Of a stretch of 64,000 nt of DNA, positions 46,657-58,240 are shown one piece after another. The stretch is taken from the NCBI GenBank assembly GCA_947247005.1, contig OX365954.1:6340001-6404000 (forward strand). The letters run 5' to 3'. The position numbers were made by a program, and so were the translations under genes. The notes beneath the pieces were generated by a model. That model made no database searches. It saw only the letters and a program-made list of their open reading frames with translations, and was not told the origin of the DNA. Numbering within the stretch: the stretch's first letter is position 1; each line of letters begins with the position of its first letter. This DNA is from Spisula solida (Eukaryota; Mollusca; Bivalvia; Venerida; Mactridae).

Positions 46657-47581
46657 GACCTTAGGGCCCTTTGCTGTTATTTTTTACCTACATATCCATG
46701 GTAACTTTTATGGAAACCTTACCATAATATTATAAATTTCTGTTTAACTAGGGATTCTAATTGTTGTTCTAAAATTCTGAAATTTCACGTTTCTGCAAAA
46801 CACCCCTAAAATTCTGAAATTCCACATTTTTGCAAACTAAAATTCTGAAATTTCATGATACAAAAAATACAAAAAAATTAAGACCTGCATAAAAAAAAAC
46901 TGTTATACGGTATTTGTTTGTTAATAACTTTGTGGTATCCTGCATGAAACACAGACAGATATTCAATAAATATTCTATAAATTTATACTGAATAATTTAT
47001 GAGTGTTGACAGAGTTAATTTCTTTCTCAGGTCTCTCGGTGTGCAGCCTAAAAGTCATGTGTTCATTATAGCTTTAGAATATCAATAATCTCGCACAATT
47101 TTCTTGTCTAAAGTAAAACAACCATTACATGCAGCACACTATATAATATATCAGATTACCTACATGGAAAAGTTACATCACAGGATCCTGCAGTCATTGA
47201 GTAATTTATAATTTGTATGAGGGCTGATCATGTACTGATCATATTGTTCTGTACTATATTTGTTGTAAACCATTTCCCAGGAAAATATGTATAAATTGAA
47301 AAGTCCTGCAATTTTTCCCAAATTATTGCCAGTTTCTTAAATGTTTGAGGGGGAAGGTCAGAAACCCATAAATATGCTTAGCATTTTTCAAAGCGTAAAA
47401 CTCACAGAATGATGCTCATGTCTGTTTGTTCATTGGTCTGTTCATTATTCCATCTATTTGTCCCAGATCAGTGGTTACTGTTACTTTCTTCTAGCTCACT
47501 TTAATACTATAAAGTTTGACACAGGAAAACCTGTAAATGCTATATATCTGTGATCTGGTAATATAATTATGAAGTCAGCAT

Positions 47582-47839
47582 GTGGATACTATACACACAT
47601 TTCCTAGATGGTTTGGTGATTCAGTAGAATGGGGAGAGGTGTTGTGGAAACTTTCGGAAAAACTCGGACTGGAGCAAGCTAATAGAGGTATTGGAGCAAG
47701 TGAATGGTATAACAGTAGGTATCCTAGTAATCTCATTATAGTGTGTTGTGAAGGTTATAGGTGGATCGAGGTGAGGTTCGATGTTAAACAGTCGGTTGCT
47801 GGTATTGTAATTAAGCTGATGATGAACACAGACCATTGA
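47582..47839 (+). other. Unrecognised 85-codon open frame
   Basis: This is a non-repetitive open frame, MDTIHTFPRWFGDSVEWGEV onward, rich in Trp and Gly, in a patch less AT-rich than its surroundings. No family is recognised. It has no clear splice sites, Kozak context or neighbours to support translation. A decayed transposon or chance is as likely as a small gene. Confidence 0.2.
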
Positions 47840-48014
47840 CTTCTTGCACTAACCCAATGACAATAGAGTATTACTGAATAGTTCCATATATTGTATTTAC
47901 CTGTATACATTATTCTGGAATGAGAATATTATGTTACAGTACATCTCCATTTTCATTATTGTGCCCCACCAACTTATCAAGACGGACAGGGGCCCGGGGC
48001 ATAATGATTTGCCC

Positions 48015-48130
48015 TTGTCTGTCCTATTGTCCGAGCCATATTAGACAGGCAACTGGCAACTCCGCATGTGGAGGACTATTGTCAGAGCCATTTTAAAAAG
48101 GCAACAGGCAACTCCGCATGTGGAGGACAG
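48015..48130. repeat. Duplicated unit with CTCCGCATGTGGAG hairpin
   Basis: Two roughly 54-bp copies run GAGCCAT.TTA..., AGGCAAC.GGCAACTCCGC, ATGTGGAGGAC. The CTCC/GGAG arms form a small stem-loop. The same 'ctccgcatgtggaggac' occurs at 3655, followed there and here by a similar 'catag.caatgtc' stretch. Confidence 0.7.
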
Positions 48131-48989
48131 TCATGAACATAGCCAATGTCTCAGGACATAACGCAGGCCCTCAGAACCTGGAAATCCAGCCTCAATCAGC
48201 AATGTTAGTGTCTTAGTGCTCTACCATATATTAGCTTCCTGGGTGGGCTTCATATTATTTCTGTACTTTTCATGTAATCAGTAATATATAAATGGAAATA
48301 ATATCATGAAGCATTTATACTAAATTCCTAAGCTAAAGTCTTTCATTCTCATCTTGGTGTAATCAATGAAAAAAAACCCGCAATGACGTTCAATTCATAA
48401 TTCCCTGGAGACATACGATTTTGCGCTTGAAATGTTTACTGTAACAAGTTACAAAATCTTGGAACAGTTGCCAATAGAATATAAGCACATTCTATGATAT
48501 GTAATGATTAAAGGTATTATTTTGTACAATATTATTTACTCAGGGAGAAAGCACATCAGATTATAAAGAAGTAAGAAGATAAACCTCAATGATAAAAATA
48601 TATAATGTAGTAATACAAAGTAGACACATAAAAGTAGAACAAAAGTTGTATTTTCTGGATAATAATTAAATATTGCGCAATCTTTGTTTCTATTATACCA
48701 TGTGACTTATAATATTCACACATTTCTGACATGTAAAGCTGTTGGCTGTCTGGTTCAGGCACATAACATGTAATTTCTATCCAAAATCAATTACATGCAA
48801 ATCATAAATAAAACCCCTGTGTTCTGTTATCGAACAATTTGTAGCTTTCAAGGAAGTGATGTAAATATTCGAACTCTAATATTGTTATTTTACTGTGGAA
48901 AGATTGTGTAACTTGGGGAAGTATGGCGTAACTGTCATTTAGAGCATAATATGGATGAATTTCACTACAGAGGATAAACTCTGAACGGT

Positions 48990-49060
48990 CTTATCAGTAG
49001 GAGGCGGTGGTCTTGAAGATTGGAAGGTCCAAGGTTCAAATCTTGTCTGGACCATCCCTT
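48990..49060 (+). repeat. Possible tRNA-like/SINE head
   Basis: GGTCCAAGGTTCAAATCTTG contains a B-box-like GGTTCAAATCT, with 'ggaggcggtggtcttgaag' upstream in A-box position. It directly precedes the 40-bp array. Confidence 0.3.
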
Positions 49061-49160
49061 CATTTCTATGAGCAAATGTACCAGCATAATACTGCATTAT
49101 ACTCCTATCCACTTTATCCAGGTCTATATACGAATGGATGGATACCTCGTAGGGTCAAAT

Positions 49161-49787
49161 GTCAATGTGCTGTGTGTTGCTGCCAGCATGCTGTACTGTG
49201 TCCAATGTGCTGTGTGTTGCTGCCAGCATGCTGTACCGTGTCCAATGTGCCGTGTGTTGCTGCTAGCATGCTGTACTGTGTCCAATGTGCTGTGTGTTGC
49301 TGCTAGCATGCTGTACCGTGTCCAATGTGCTGTGTGTTGCTGCCAGCATGCTGTACTGTGTCCAATGTGCTGTGTGTTGCTGCCAGCATGCTGTACTGTG
49401 TCCAATGTGCTGTGTGTTGCTGCTAGCATGCTGTACCGTGTCCAATGTGCTGTGTGTTGCTGCTAGCATGCTGTACTGTGTCCAATGTGCTGTGTGTTGC
49501 TGCTAGCATGCTGTACTGTGTCCAATGTGCTGTGTGTTGCTGCTAGCATGCTGTACTGTGTCCAATGTGCTGTGTGTTGCTGCTAGCATGCTGTACTGTG
49601 TCCAATGTGCTGTGTGTTGCTGCCAGCATGCTGTACCGTGTCCAATGTGCTGTGTGTTGCTGCTAGCATGCTGTACTGTGTCCAATGTGCTGTGTGTTGC
49701 TGCCAGCATGCTGTACTGTGTCCAATGTGCTGTGTGTTGCTGCCAGCATGCTGTACCGTGTCCTGCTGCTAGCATGCTGTACTGTGT
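49161..49787. repeat. Minisatellite, 40-bp unit, about 15.7 copies
   Basis: The unit is 'tccaatgtgctgtgtgttgc' plus 'tgccagcatgctgtactgtg', with CCAGC/CTAGC and ACTG/ACCG variants. The last unit is truncated. The AGCATGCT palindrome recurs in each copy. It is more GC-rich than its surroundings. Confidence 0.96.
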
Positions 49788-50279
49788 TAAATGAATAATC
49801 AGGAAGCTTTATTTTCAGTGCTCGTGTTTAATTCACCATTCACATACCTGATACATGATCATTAATGTTAATCAAAACAAAAGATGTTATCCTTGATATG
49901 TTTTGCTGTTTCTCAGGTATAAATAAGCCCCTAGTTAATAACTACATCTAACATTAACAAAACGGTTACAATGTAGGTGGCCAATCCACTACAAAATCAT
50001 AGCACTGAAAGATAATAGTAGCAAATATCTGAGTATTTGATCTCATTTGTACACTTGTAAACAATGAGAAGAAAGATTGACAAGCGATGAGTGCAGAGGT
50101 CACTCCACCTATTAAACTATTACTAAACTATTTAATGAAGATTGTTTGCCAATATCATGTTTTCAAGGGAATTAATTGGATTATGCGGTCAGCTTTGTAT
50201 GTTAAAATATAATCCTATTTAATATTGGTCAACTGAGTCCTTGGTTGATAATTGATGACTCAGTCTGAGTGTGAATGGC

Positions 50280-50382
50280 ACAGATTTACAGCCCTTACTT
50301 CCCTCTGACACATGAGTTACAGCCCTTTCTTCTCTCTGACACATAAGTTACAGCCCTTACTTCCATCTGACACATGAGTATT
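50280..50382. repeat. Short tandem repeat, about 36 bp x 3
   Basis: 'ttacagcccttacttccctc' plus TGACACATGAG is repeated three times with substitutions. Confidence 0.85.
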
Positions 50383-50619
50383 GTCAGGGTATTAATCATT
50401 CTCCTACACATATCTGCTTATTCCACATGGCTTCAGATTGTCTTGGTAATTATTATATGAGAACTACAGTAACTATAATACCTGGAATTTACAAAAATGT
50501 ATGTAATTATTATTTTATTGTATGTGTATGTTAAGTATGTGTCATAGACACATAGGGAATGTGTGCCGTAATGGTATACACATGATACAGAATGAGTTGC
50601 AGATAGTAATTAGTTATAT

Positions 50620-50780
50620 TATGTGGACACTAGAGTTACCTATCTTGATGGGGTATAGACATTCAGTAGTGACAAGAGTTACCTTACTTGATGGTTATAG
50701 ACATTCAGTAGTGACAAGAGTTACCTATCTTGATAGTTATAGACATTCAGTAGTCACAAGAGTTGCCTATCTTGATCAAT
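50620..50780. repeat. Short tandem repeat, about 42 bp x 3.7
   Basis: 'gacattcagtagtgacaaga' plus GTTACCTATCTTGATGGTTATA is repeated, with small differences. Confidence 0.88.
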
Positions 50781-51204
50781 TGTTTAATACAGGTTTATTT
50801 GGTTAATTTGGATTAGCTGTTGGTGTCTGATTTAGGAAGGTGGTTGCTTAATTCAGGTGAGCACTAACACAGGTTTCACTGTGTAAGGAAGCTGGATGAT
50901 TCACGTATTTGGATGAAACACTCCCCTAAAGAAGAACATTAATATCTTACATATTACATCATATATATGTTATAACATTCTATGAGTCTGGTTTGAGTTG
51001 ATACAAACCATATGTTAGCAATATATAATTATGAGAGTATAATTGTTAATTAAGGATTTTCTACCTGGTTTATCAAACGATTATCATCATTAAAGAACTA
51101 TCCTGTTAATTGAAATCTTGCATGACACATAAGTAAACTATCTGTCAAGTGAGGCATCAAAGGTGTTAGTTTGGAACATAGATCAATCTTGACTTTCCTT
51201 TGTG

Positions 51205-51278
51205 CCATTTTACCGGTAAATACGAGTTGCATTTTACCGGTATATATGAGTTGCATTTTACCGGTATATATGAGTTAT
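51205..51278. repeat. Short tandem repeat, 24 bp x 3
   Basis: 'attttaccggtatatatgag' plus TTGC is repeated three times. Confidence 0.88.
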
Positions 51279-52556
51279 AACAGTGTTATTCAGATTATCG
51301 TACAGAAAACTACATATAATTCTATACTAGTTCAAGCATATACACAGTATGATATTATTGTAATACACCTTGCAGGTTTATTGCTATGGTATGGTATCCC
51401 CATCTGATACAAGACTTAGTTACCGTGGTAATGGCACCAATACCTAGATACATACACCTGTATGTAATACACAAAACATATGCTTAATTCTGTTTAATTT
51501 GTCTGGAAGTATATTAGAATGCAAGGCACTTTGCCTTGTTTATTGCTGCTACAAGCATGTAATTAGGTGCTTTATTGAGGTGTTTATATTTAGAAGAAAT
51601 TTTTTAAAAATTAAGTTGTAGTATAAATAAATAATGAAAGTCAATCAAATGGGACAGTTTATAAGTAAGGTATTTATATTAAGACAGGTTTAACTCTCTG
51701 TATACAGCATGTTGGCATCTGCATGATTATATGGGTGTGCTGTTCCACATCTATGTCCATCAGCTATTTCCCAGAAATTACCAACCAGAATCCATTCAAA
51801 CTTTCAATAGAAAGTTTCCCCAAGACGAGATGCACATATCGTTGAATTAAAGTATTTTAGCTAAAACTGCGAGAATGTTTCTATCAGCATGTTTAAGTTC
51901 TGCTCATGGTCCGCACTCTGCATCCAATTTTTAACCAAATTATGGCCCTTATTTAGAACATGGTTTTCTTGGAAATGCTTACTGATGGAAATAAAGGTTT
52001 TTGCATCATGTTACATGAAGTGTATTTTTACCTAAGCCAATTTTGAGATGGCAGCGAATAAAAAGATGTTTTTCAAAAAATCGACCAATAAAAATTGTTT
52101 ACACATTACACTCAAATAATTTCTAATTGATAGTATGATGCACAGTTTATTATTTGTTATTATTAACTTTCAAAAACCAAAACATGGCAGAATAACCCTG
52201 TGAAAATTATATAATAACGTGTGTTTAAAAATTGATGGTATTGCAGGGTATAGAGGAGTAACATTACTATGGATATATTCACAGATTTCCATGCCAGCTG
52301 ACTGGGAACAAACGATTCGTGAATGTTGAACGAAATATTAAACCAGTGAATTATATCCACATGATTTGTTTTTATGATAAAACATTTCATGATGTCGTCC
52401 CATTGTATTAAGGTATTGATATTAAATATTGAAGGATGATGCTTTATGGGAGCATTCATCACTCAGGATCATTGATTTCTGTGAGACATTTAGGCACAAG
52501 TGTTTTGTTTCTAGATTATACTGCAGTACAGTCTGGTGACTTGTTTAATAATTACC

Positions 52557-53407
52557 AGAGAGAGTGAGCTGCATTATACCAATTCTTGTCCTTGTATACA
52601 GTCTAACCCTGTCTAGAGTGAGCTGCATTATACCAATTCTTGTCCTTGTATACAGTCTAACCCTGTCTAGAGTGAGCTGCATTATACCAATTCTTGTCCT
52701 TGTATACATTCTAACCCTGTCTAGAGTGAGCTGCATTATACCAATTCTTGTCCTTGTATACAGTCTAACCCTGTCTAGAGTGAGCTGCATTATACCAATT
52801 CTTGTCCTTGTATACAGTCTAACCCTGTCTAGAGTGAGCTGCATTATACCAAGTCTCGTCCTTGAATACAGTCTAACCCTGTCTAGAGTGAGCTGCATTA
52901 TACCAATTCTTGTCCTTGTATACAGTCTAACCCTGTCTAGAGTGAGCTGCATTCCAATTCTTGTCCTTGTATACAGTCTAACCCTGTCTAGAGTGAGCTG
53001 CATTACCAAGTCTTGTCCTTGTATACAGTCTAACCCTGTCTAGAGTGAGCTGCATTACCAAGTCTCGTCCTTGTATACAGTCTAACCCTGTCTAGAGTGA
53101 CCTGAAAATACCAAGTCTTGTCCTTGTATACAGTCTAACCCTGTCTAGAGAGAGCTGCATTACCAAGTCTCGTCCTTGTATACAGTCTAACCCTGTCTAG
53201 AGTGAGCTGCATTACCAAGTCTTGTCCTTGTATACAGTCTAACCCTGTCTAGAGAGAGCTGCATTACCAAGTCTTGTCCTTGTATACAGTCTAACCCTGT
53301 CTAGAGTGAGCTGCATTACCAAGTCTCGTCCTTGTATACAGTCTAACCCTGTCTAGAGTGAGCTGCATTACCAAGACTCGTCCTTGTAAACAACTGTAAC
53401 CCTGTCT
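52557..53407. repeat. Minisatellite, 54/52-bp units, about 16 copies
   Basis: The unit is 'agagtgagctgcattatacc' plus 'aattcttgtccttgtataca' plus GTCTAACCCTGTCT (54 bp) in the left half. The right half has a shorter 52-bp type with CATTACCAAGTC. The two types are largely separated, which points to two rounds of local expansion. Single irregular units occur at about 52940 and 53100. Confidence 0.96.
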
Positions 53408-54356
53408 TATAAACATCCAGTCAGGAGACACACTTCACTTCTCGGTATGTTTAACTCCGATATTATTCAATAAAGTCTCATTTGTGTTACACAAGTTGAT
53501 CCGAAAGCTACCAAATAGATTCCAGACCTCTTCCCAATCTTATCCATAAGGTTTGAGAAGAAAGCCAAACTGAACGCAACTGCTTCTGGCCAAACATGCC
53601 CGTCTTGCAGACCAAGAAAGACCAACACCTGATAGCATGATAAAGTTTGAGGGGGAGGGGACTGCAATGAGAACAGGACAGGTTCTATAGTATGTTATAT
53701 TATGTACAAAATGTTTGAGAATACACTATTTAGGTGAACCAGAATGATTTTTTTCCTGGAATTTGACCGGACCAAACAAAGTTGAAGTTTTGGTCAAGTA
53801 TTTTTGTTTCAGATGTAGGAAAAGTCAATTAATTTTAATTGCCATATAATTATGAATGCCAAACAGCCCTGTTTGCTTTAAAGTTATGTTCACCTCTGGT
53901 AACTTTTTTCATACTTTGTGTATTATATTTCGACCTCAGAATTTCTCCAAGATACTAATTTTGCTGTGTTCCCCATTTAGCCTCAAGAGGAAATTTTCCA
54001 AAAAATGAGTTTGACTTTGAGTTTGGGTGATAAATTTAGCAATAAATTGATGTTTAGAATCTGTTCTATTGATTAATGTTTGCCAGCTAATTATTTACAG
54101 ATGCTGGTTGCCTAAAGTACTTGATATTGGGGCTTCTTTTTTGCTTCAGATGAAGATTATTTGGAAGTCATCCTGTATTCACTATCTTAGAGTCTTAGAC
54201 ACTTATTTTTTGTAGACAACAACTAAGGTATTTGCCATAAATTATGTTACTCAGGGTGAATGTTTGGTTACTTTGTATTACCATGCAATTTCTTGTAAAC
54301 AATTGATTGTATCACTGATGTCAATATTGTATCTCTGCATAATTGAGGTCTATATG

Positions 54357-54610
54357 ATTGAGCAGTATAGTTGGGGTTCTATTGTGACACAGTATGGTTG
54401 AGGTTTATATTGTGACACAGTATGGTCGAGGTTTAAAATTGTGACACAGTATGGTCGAGGTTTAAAATTGTGACACTGTATGGTTGTGGTTGTTTATATT
54501 GTGACACAGTATGGTCAAGGTTTATATTGTGACACAGTATTGTTGAGGTTTATATTGTGACATAGTATGGTCGAGGTTTATATTGTGACACAGTATTGTT
54601 GAGGTTTATA
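54357..54610. repeat. Degenerate minisatellite, about 28-bp unit, first block
   Basis: The unit is 'gaggtttatattgtgacaca' plus GTATGGTC, about 9 copies with indels. A more worn relative lies at 57818-58240. Confidence 0.9.
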
Positions 54611-54652
54611 GGAGATTTTTTTCAAAACCGAAGGTTTTGAAAAAACATCTCC
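54611..54652. repeat. Strong hairpin, about 19-bp stem, 3-nt loop
   Basis: GGAGATTTTTTTCAAAACC pairs with GGTTTTGAAAAAACATCTCC around GAA with one offset base. It sits at the exact right edge of the 28-bp array. About 80 bp further right a second inverted pair CAATCRTAACTACTC occurs (54730-54744 and 54837-54851), so 54.61-54.86 kb may be a foldback element. Confidence 0.85.
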
Positions 54653-55476
54653 GAGACGTCTGAGTTTGGCTTTTTTCCTAAATCAGCAGCCTATAAATGT
54701 CGTAGAGGCCGTACCAATTGTCTTCCCGGCAATCGTAACTACTCGGGTCTTTCCGTCATCGGCCGAAGTTTCGCCCCACTAATAGCTGAAAAGGTATGGA
54801 TTTCCGGTCTCATCGAAGATCCGCAGTGACGTACGAGAGTAGTTATGATTGGTACGAGGATTCAACCATAATTGTAATCTCAAATTAGTTGAAAACTGAC
54901 AATTCGTAGCTGAACTTCTATATTTTTTAGGTTTTCTGAACATCTGCAGATTTCAAATTACGCTATACAAAATAAATAAATAATCCCGGGTCCGGAGCGA
55001 TAGCCAGGTAACAGGGGAAGTAACTCAACATTCTACGTGATTGCATTCGTCTGAGACGCCGACCATCGATTACACGATGTAAGTACTTGTTAAGCAAGGA
55101 AAATCGTCTTTAATACTCGCAATTAGCATACTTATACAATAAAATCAACATCCGATGACGTATGTTGTAATTAAAGGTTTGGTAAGTACAACTTTCTACA
55201 AATTCCTGTCGTACCCGTTCCTATTCGTACCTACGACCGAAATTATTCGTCCAAGTTTCATTAGTTGTACCAAAACAAAATGTAAAATGACTCTTTGACA
55301 ATGTTCCGTCTGTATCATGTGTATTGTGCTTTGGATAGCAATGTTTATTAGATAATTGTAGTACTGTGTACAGGATTAAATTACTGATAGGGGAGAAATG
55401 TATTTGGCCAGCTTGACCAGTTTTCAACTGAGCCGCTACAGTGTATACTGTACGCGTCCAATACGTTTGACTAATG

Positions 55477-55530
55477 CCTGGATTGCTCAGTTGGTAAAGT
55501 GTTCGCTCTGTTAGCATCTTGCCTATAGTC
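55477..55530 (+). repeat. Truncated tRNA-like head
   Basis: GCCTGGATTGCTCAGTTGGT has a good A box (TTGCTCAGTTGG); no B box follows. An upstream phrase GGATTAAATTACTGATA (55374) recurs as GGATTTAATTACTGATA before the tRNA-like unit at 56581. Confidence 0.4.
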
Positions 55531-55599
55531 TAACCAACATGATGTGTGTATGCCTTCACAATAACATTGTTAAAACCACAATTGTTTTGTGCATGGTTT

Positions 55600-55750
55600 T
55601 CAGAAGTGGAGGTTGGTGAGTCGGTCTTCGTCATCAGTGCCGATTTAGTTTGGTAGGAATTTCCCGTGCCCCGGCAGAGATTCAAACCAGGGACCTCTGG
55701 ATCGGTACTAAGTTGAGAGTGCTTATCACTCGACAACTGTTCCACCAAAA
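55600..55750 (-). repeat. tRNA-derived SINE, copy 6 (minus, 5' part)
   Basis: On the minus strand a tRNA-like head, with GAGTGATAAGCACTCTC and the B box GGTTTGAATCTC, is followed by GGGGCACGGGAAATTCCTAC. The conserved core is absent, so this is a truncated or different subfamily. Confidence 0.6.
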
Positions 55751-55883
55751 TGTCTGCCATGAAAAGTGAAATTTGAAGACTGCATCGGCAAAGTTATGAT
55801 CTACTTATTCCAATTCATATTCACCTTATCGACATTACCGGATAAACATGCGTAATTTCAAAATATATAGGAGCCATGACTAA

Positions 55884-56425
55884 AACCCCTTTCACAATTG
55901 TCGTAGGAATGTTTTCGTTGCACGAGGCTTATGGGTCTACATGGAAATGTACCAATTTGCGGCTGGAAAGGGTGCGACAGCTCTACGATGCATTTTTGGG
56001 AACTATCGTGCGTCCGCCACACAACAGACAGACGTATGATGGTCATGCGATGGTCGCAGGACATAACAATTGACGCGCGAAAGCCTTAAGATGAACAGTT
56101 GTAGCACGTCCGTCGTACGATAAAAGCATTGTCAAACTATTAGCTGGTTTAAAAAATAAGTTTCAGCAGCTGGGTATAATTAATCAAAACGTCCAACCAA
56201 ACTCTTTATTTTCAAATAATAATAAATATATGCAAATAGGAACTTGCTAAATGCTAGTATTAAACTGAAATACATGTATGCATGATCAATTTAATTATAA
56301 AAATGCATTTTGTGGTCCGATGGTGTCAAACGCGACAAAATTTCTTAAGTTTGTTGTACGACAGACATAGGATATTCCTCAAATTTACATCTAAGACTCG
56401 TCATATGACAATTGTGAAAGGGGTT
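55884..56425. mobile_element. PIF/Harbinger-like MITE (542 bp)
   Basis: Perfect inverted repeats AACCCCTTTCACAATTGTC / GACAATTGTGAAAGGGGTT are flanked by TAA on both sides (55881-55883 and 56426-56428). A 3-bp TAA/TTA duplication is the PIF/Harbinger signature. The interior is CpG-rich for this window and open in short frames on both strands, but no transposase is recognised. Confidence 0.85.
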
Positions 56426-56580
56426 TAACTTTGATTTTAAAATGTTTGGAAAAATTTATTTGTTACAAGCTTCATTTAAATGAGAGTTAAGAATTTCCCT
56501 GAAAAATATGCTAAAAGTGTCTGTCTGTAGGATGCCTGGAGCTAGTATAGGATTTAATTACTGATAAGGAAGAGAACTTT

Positions 56581-56669
56581 GTAGTAATCCACTTAGCTCA
56601 CTCAGTAGAGCATTGAACCTTCTTAATATATAGCAAATGGTTCCAGGTTTGAGCCCTGGTCCGACTACA
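56581..56669 (+). repeat. tRNA-like unit with T-run
   Basis: A box TTAGCTCACTCAG, a perfect T-stem-like CCAGG/CCTGG around TTTGAGC, GTAGT/ACTAC ends and a T run from 56673. The unit is longer than a standard tRNA and the anticodon arm is poor. It is a tRNA pseudogene or SINE head. Confidence 0.4.
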
Positions 56670-56999
56670 TACTTTTTTAACCTTGTTTCATTATTAACGT
56701 TCCCGTAGATGATACCATGTACTATTCTGTATAAACTGTTATATATAGTCGGTTATGTTACTGATGTACGCACGTGCGTAACATTAAATATAAATATAAG
56801 TCTCAAATTTTCACGAATCGTGAGGACCCCCAACCATAACCACCAACTTCAAGGCTTATGAGTCAATTCAAGTCTGGCTACGCCCCTGTCGTAGTATTCG
56901 ATATTACACATTTCTGATTATTTGGCTTATTATTCTGACTAATAAATTTAAACATACACCGGAATGGTCATGTAGCGTTGTTGCTCATTTTGGCATACT

Positions 57000-57335
57000 A
57001 ATTGGTAAAATTGGGTTGTTTAAATTGGGTCATTCAGCTTGGGCTGTTAAGCTTATTGGAGCTAGGTCATTCTTGGTGACACTCGACTAAGGCTTGTTGA
57101 AACTAAGTCATCCGGCCGGGGCTTTCGGTGTTTATTTATTATTGTATCTTTCCGCCGTTTTACATTTGAAACTAGGTCGTTCTGAGTGGGCATTCAGCCT
57201 TTTGATTGCTGAAACTGTTTCATTCAGATTTTTGACAGCTGGGATTTGGGCGGATCATTTTTCTCGCTCGGCTGGGTGTTGGGCATTGTGCCTTGTATAT
57301 TTTTATGATTTCGGTGCTCGACTGGTTAAGTAGAG
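57000..57335. repeat. Degenerate repeat region, about 50-bp spacing
   Basis: Words like 'gaaactaggtcattc' followed by TGGGC...TT recur about six times at roughly 50-bp intervals with heavy divergence. The 79-codon open frame over it is most simply explained by the repeat. Confidence 0.55.
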
Positions 57336-57817
57336 TGTAGCCATCCCTGTCCGACTTAATGTTATCTTTTTGCTCAGCATCCTAACTGCAAAAAAACACA
57401 TCCTAAGCAATACCAGTAAATTTTCTGGCTGCAGAAAACTATTCAACTTCAATATTTTATTTGATGTAAACATATAAAATGTTTATTGCCAATGCAATAA
57501 TAATAATGTGGCATAATTTAATTGATTTGTTCTTTCCCTGCATGCATTAATTCTAATCGTGAAAGTACGGCCATCTCAGTTTGTCTACTAAATATTGCAA
57601 TGCATAAAGCCGGGGTGATCAGAATTACATACATTTGAACAACCTCAGGTCTTTCAGCTCTTTGATTCCTGTTTACCCTTAAGTACATGACTGTAGTTAA
57701 AATGCATACATGTTTCTTTATGTAAACTGTACATACATAGATACTTACAATCTACATTAATTTATTAATTAAGAAAGAAAAAATCTCCGTTAAAGGCCAT
57801 GCCTTAGTTCATATTAT

Positions 57818-58240
57818 TGTAGTACAGTATTGCAGAGGTTTATATTGTGGCATAGTATGGTTGAGGCTTTTATTGTGACACAGTATTGTTGAGGTTTATA
57901 TTGTGACAGAATATGATTGAGGTCTATTTTTTGGCTTAGTATGGTAGAGGTTGATATTATACATAATAAGTGTTTAGGCTTATATTGCAGTACAGCATTT
58001 CAGAGGTTTATATTGTGACACAGTATGACAGTAACTAATGAGGCTCATATTGTACATGTTGGTAGAGGTTGTTGGACAGTACGTTAGAGGCTTTTATTGT
58101 GACACAGTATGGTAGAGGTTTGTTATTGTAACACAGTATGGCAGAGGTTTGTAATTGTATCACAGTATGGTTGGGGTTTATATTGCTCAGTATGGTTGGG
58201 GTTATATGGCAGTACCATACAGTTGAGGTGTTTATTATAG
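57818..58240. repeat. Degenerate minisatellite, about 28-bp unit, second block
   Basis: Units such as 'gaggtttatattgtgacaca' plus GTATGGTA recur with many indels. It is the same family as 54357-54610, 3.2 kb away. Confidence 0.85.

Noticed and set aside
53467..53667. 66-codon minus frame after the 54/52-bp array as a gene
   Set aside because: No recognised similarity and no splice or start context. The plus strand gives equally plausible short text.
55010..55090. GC-richer patch with a GTAAGTAC word as a first exon
   Set aside because: No coding homology and no way to place a transcription start; left as a note only.
57094..57333. 79-codon frame as a small membrane protein gene
   Set aside because: It lies on degenerate 'aaactaggtcattc' repeats, which explain its composition.
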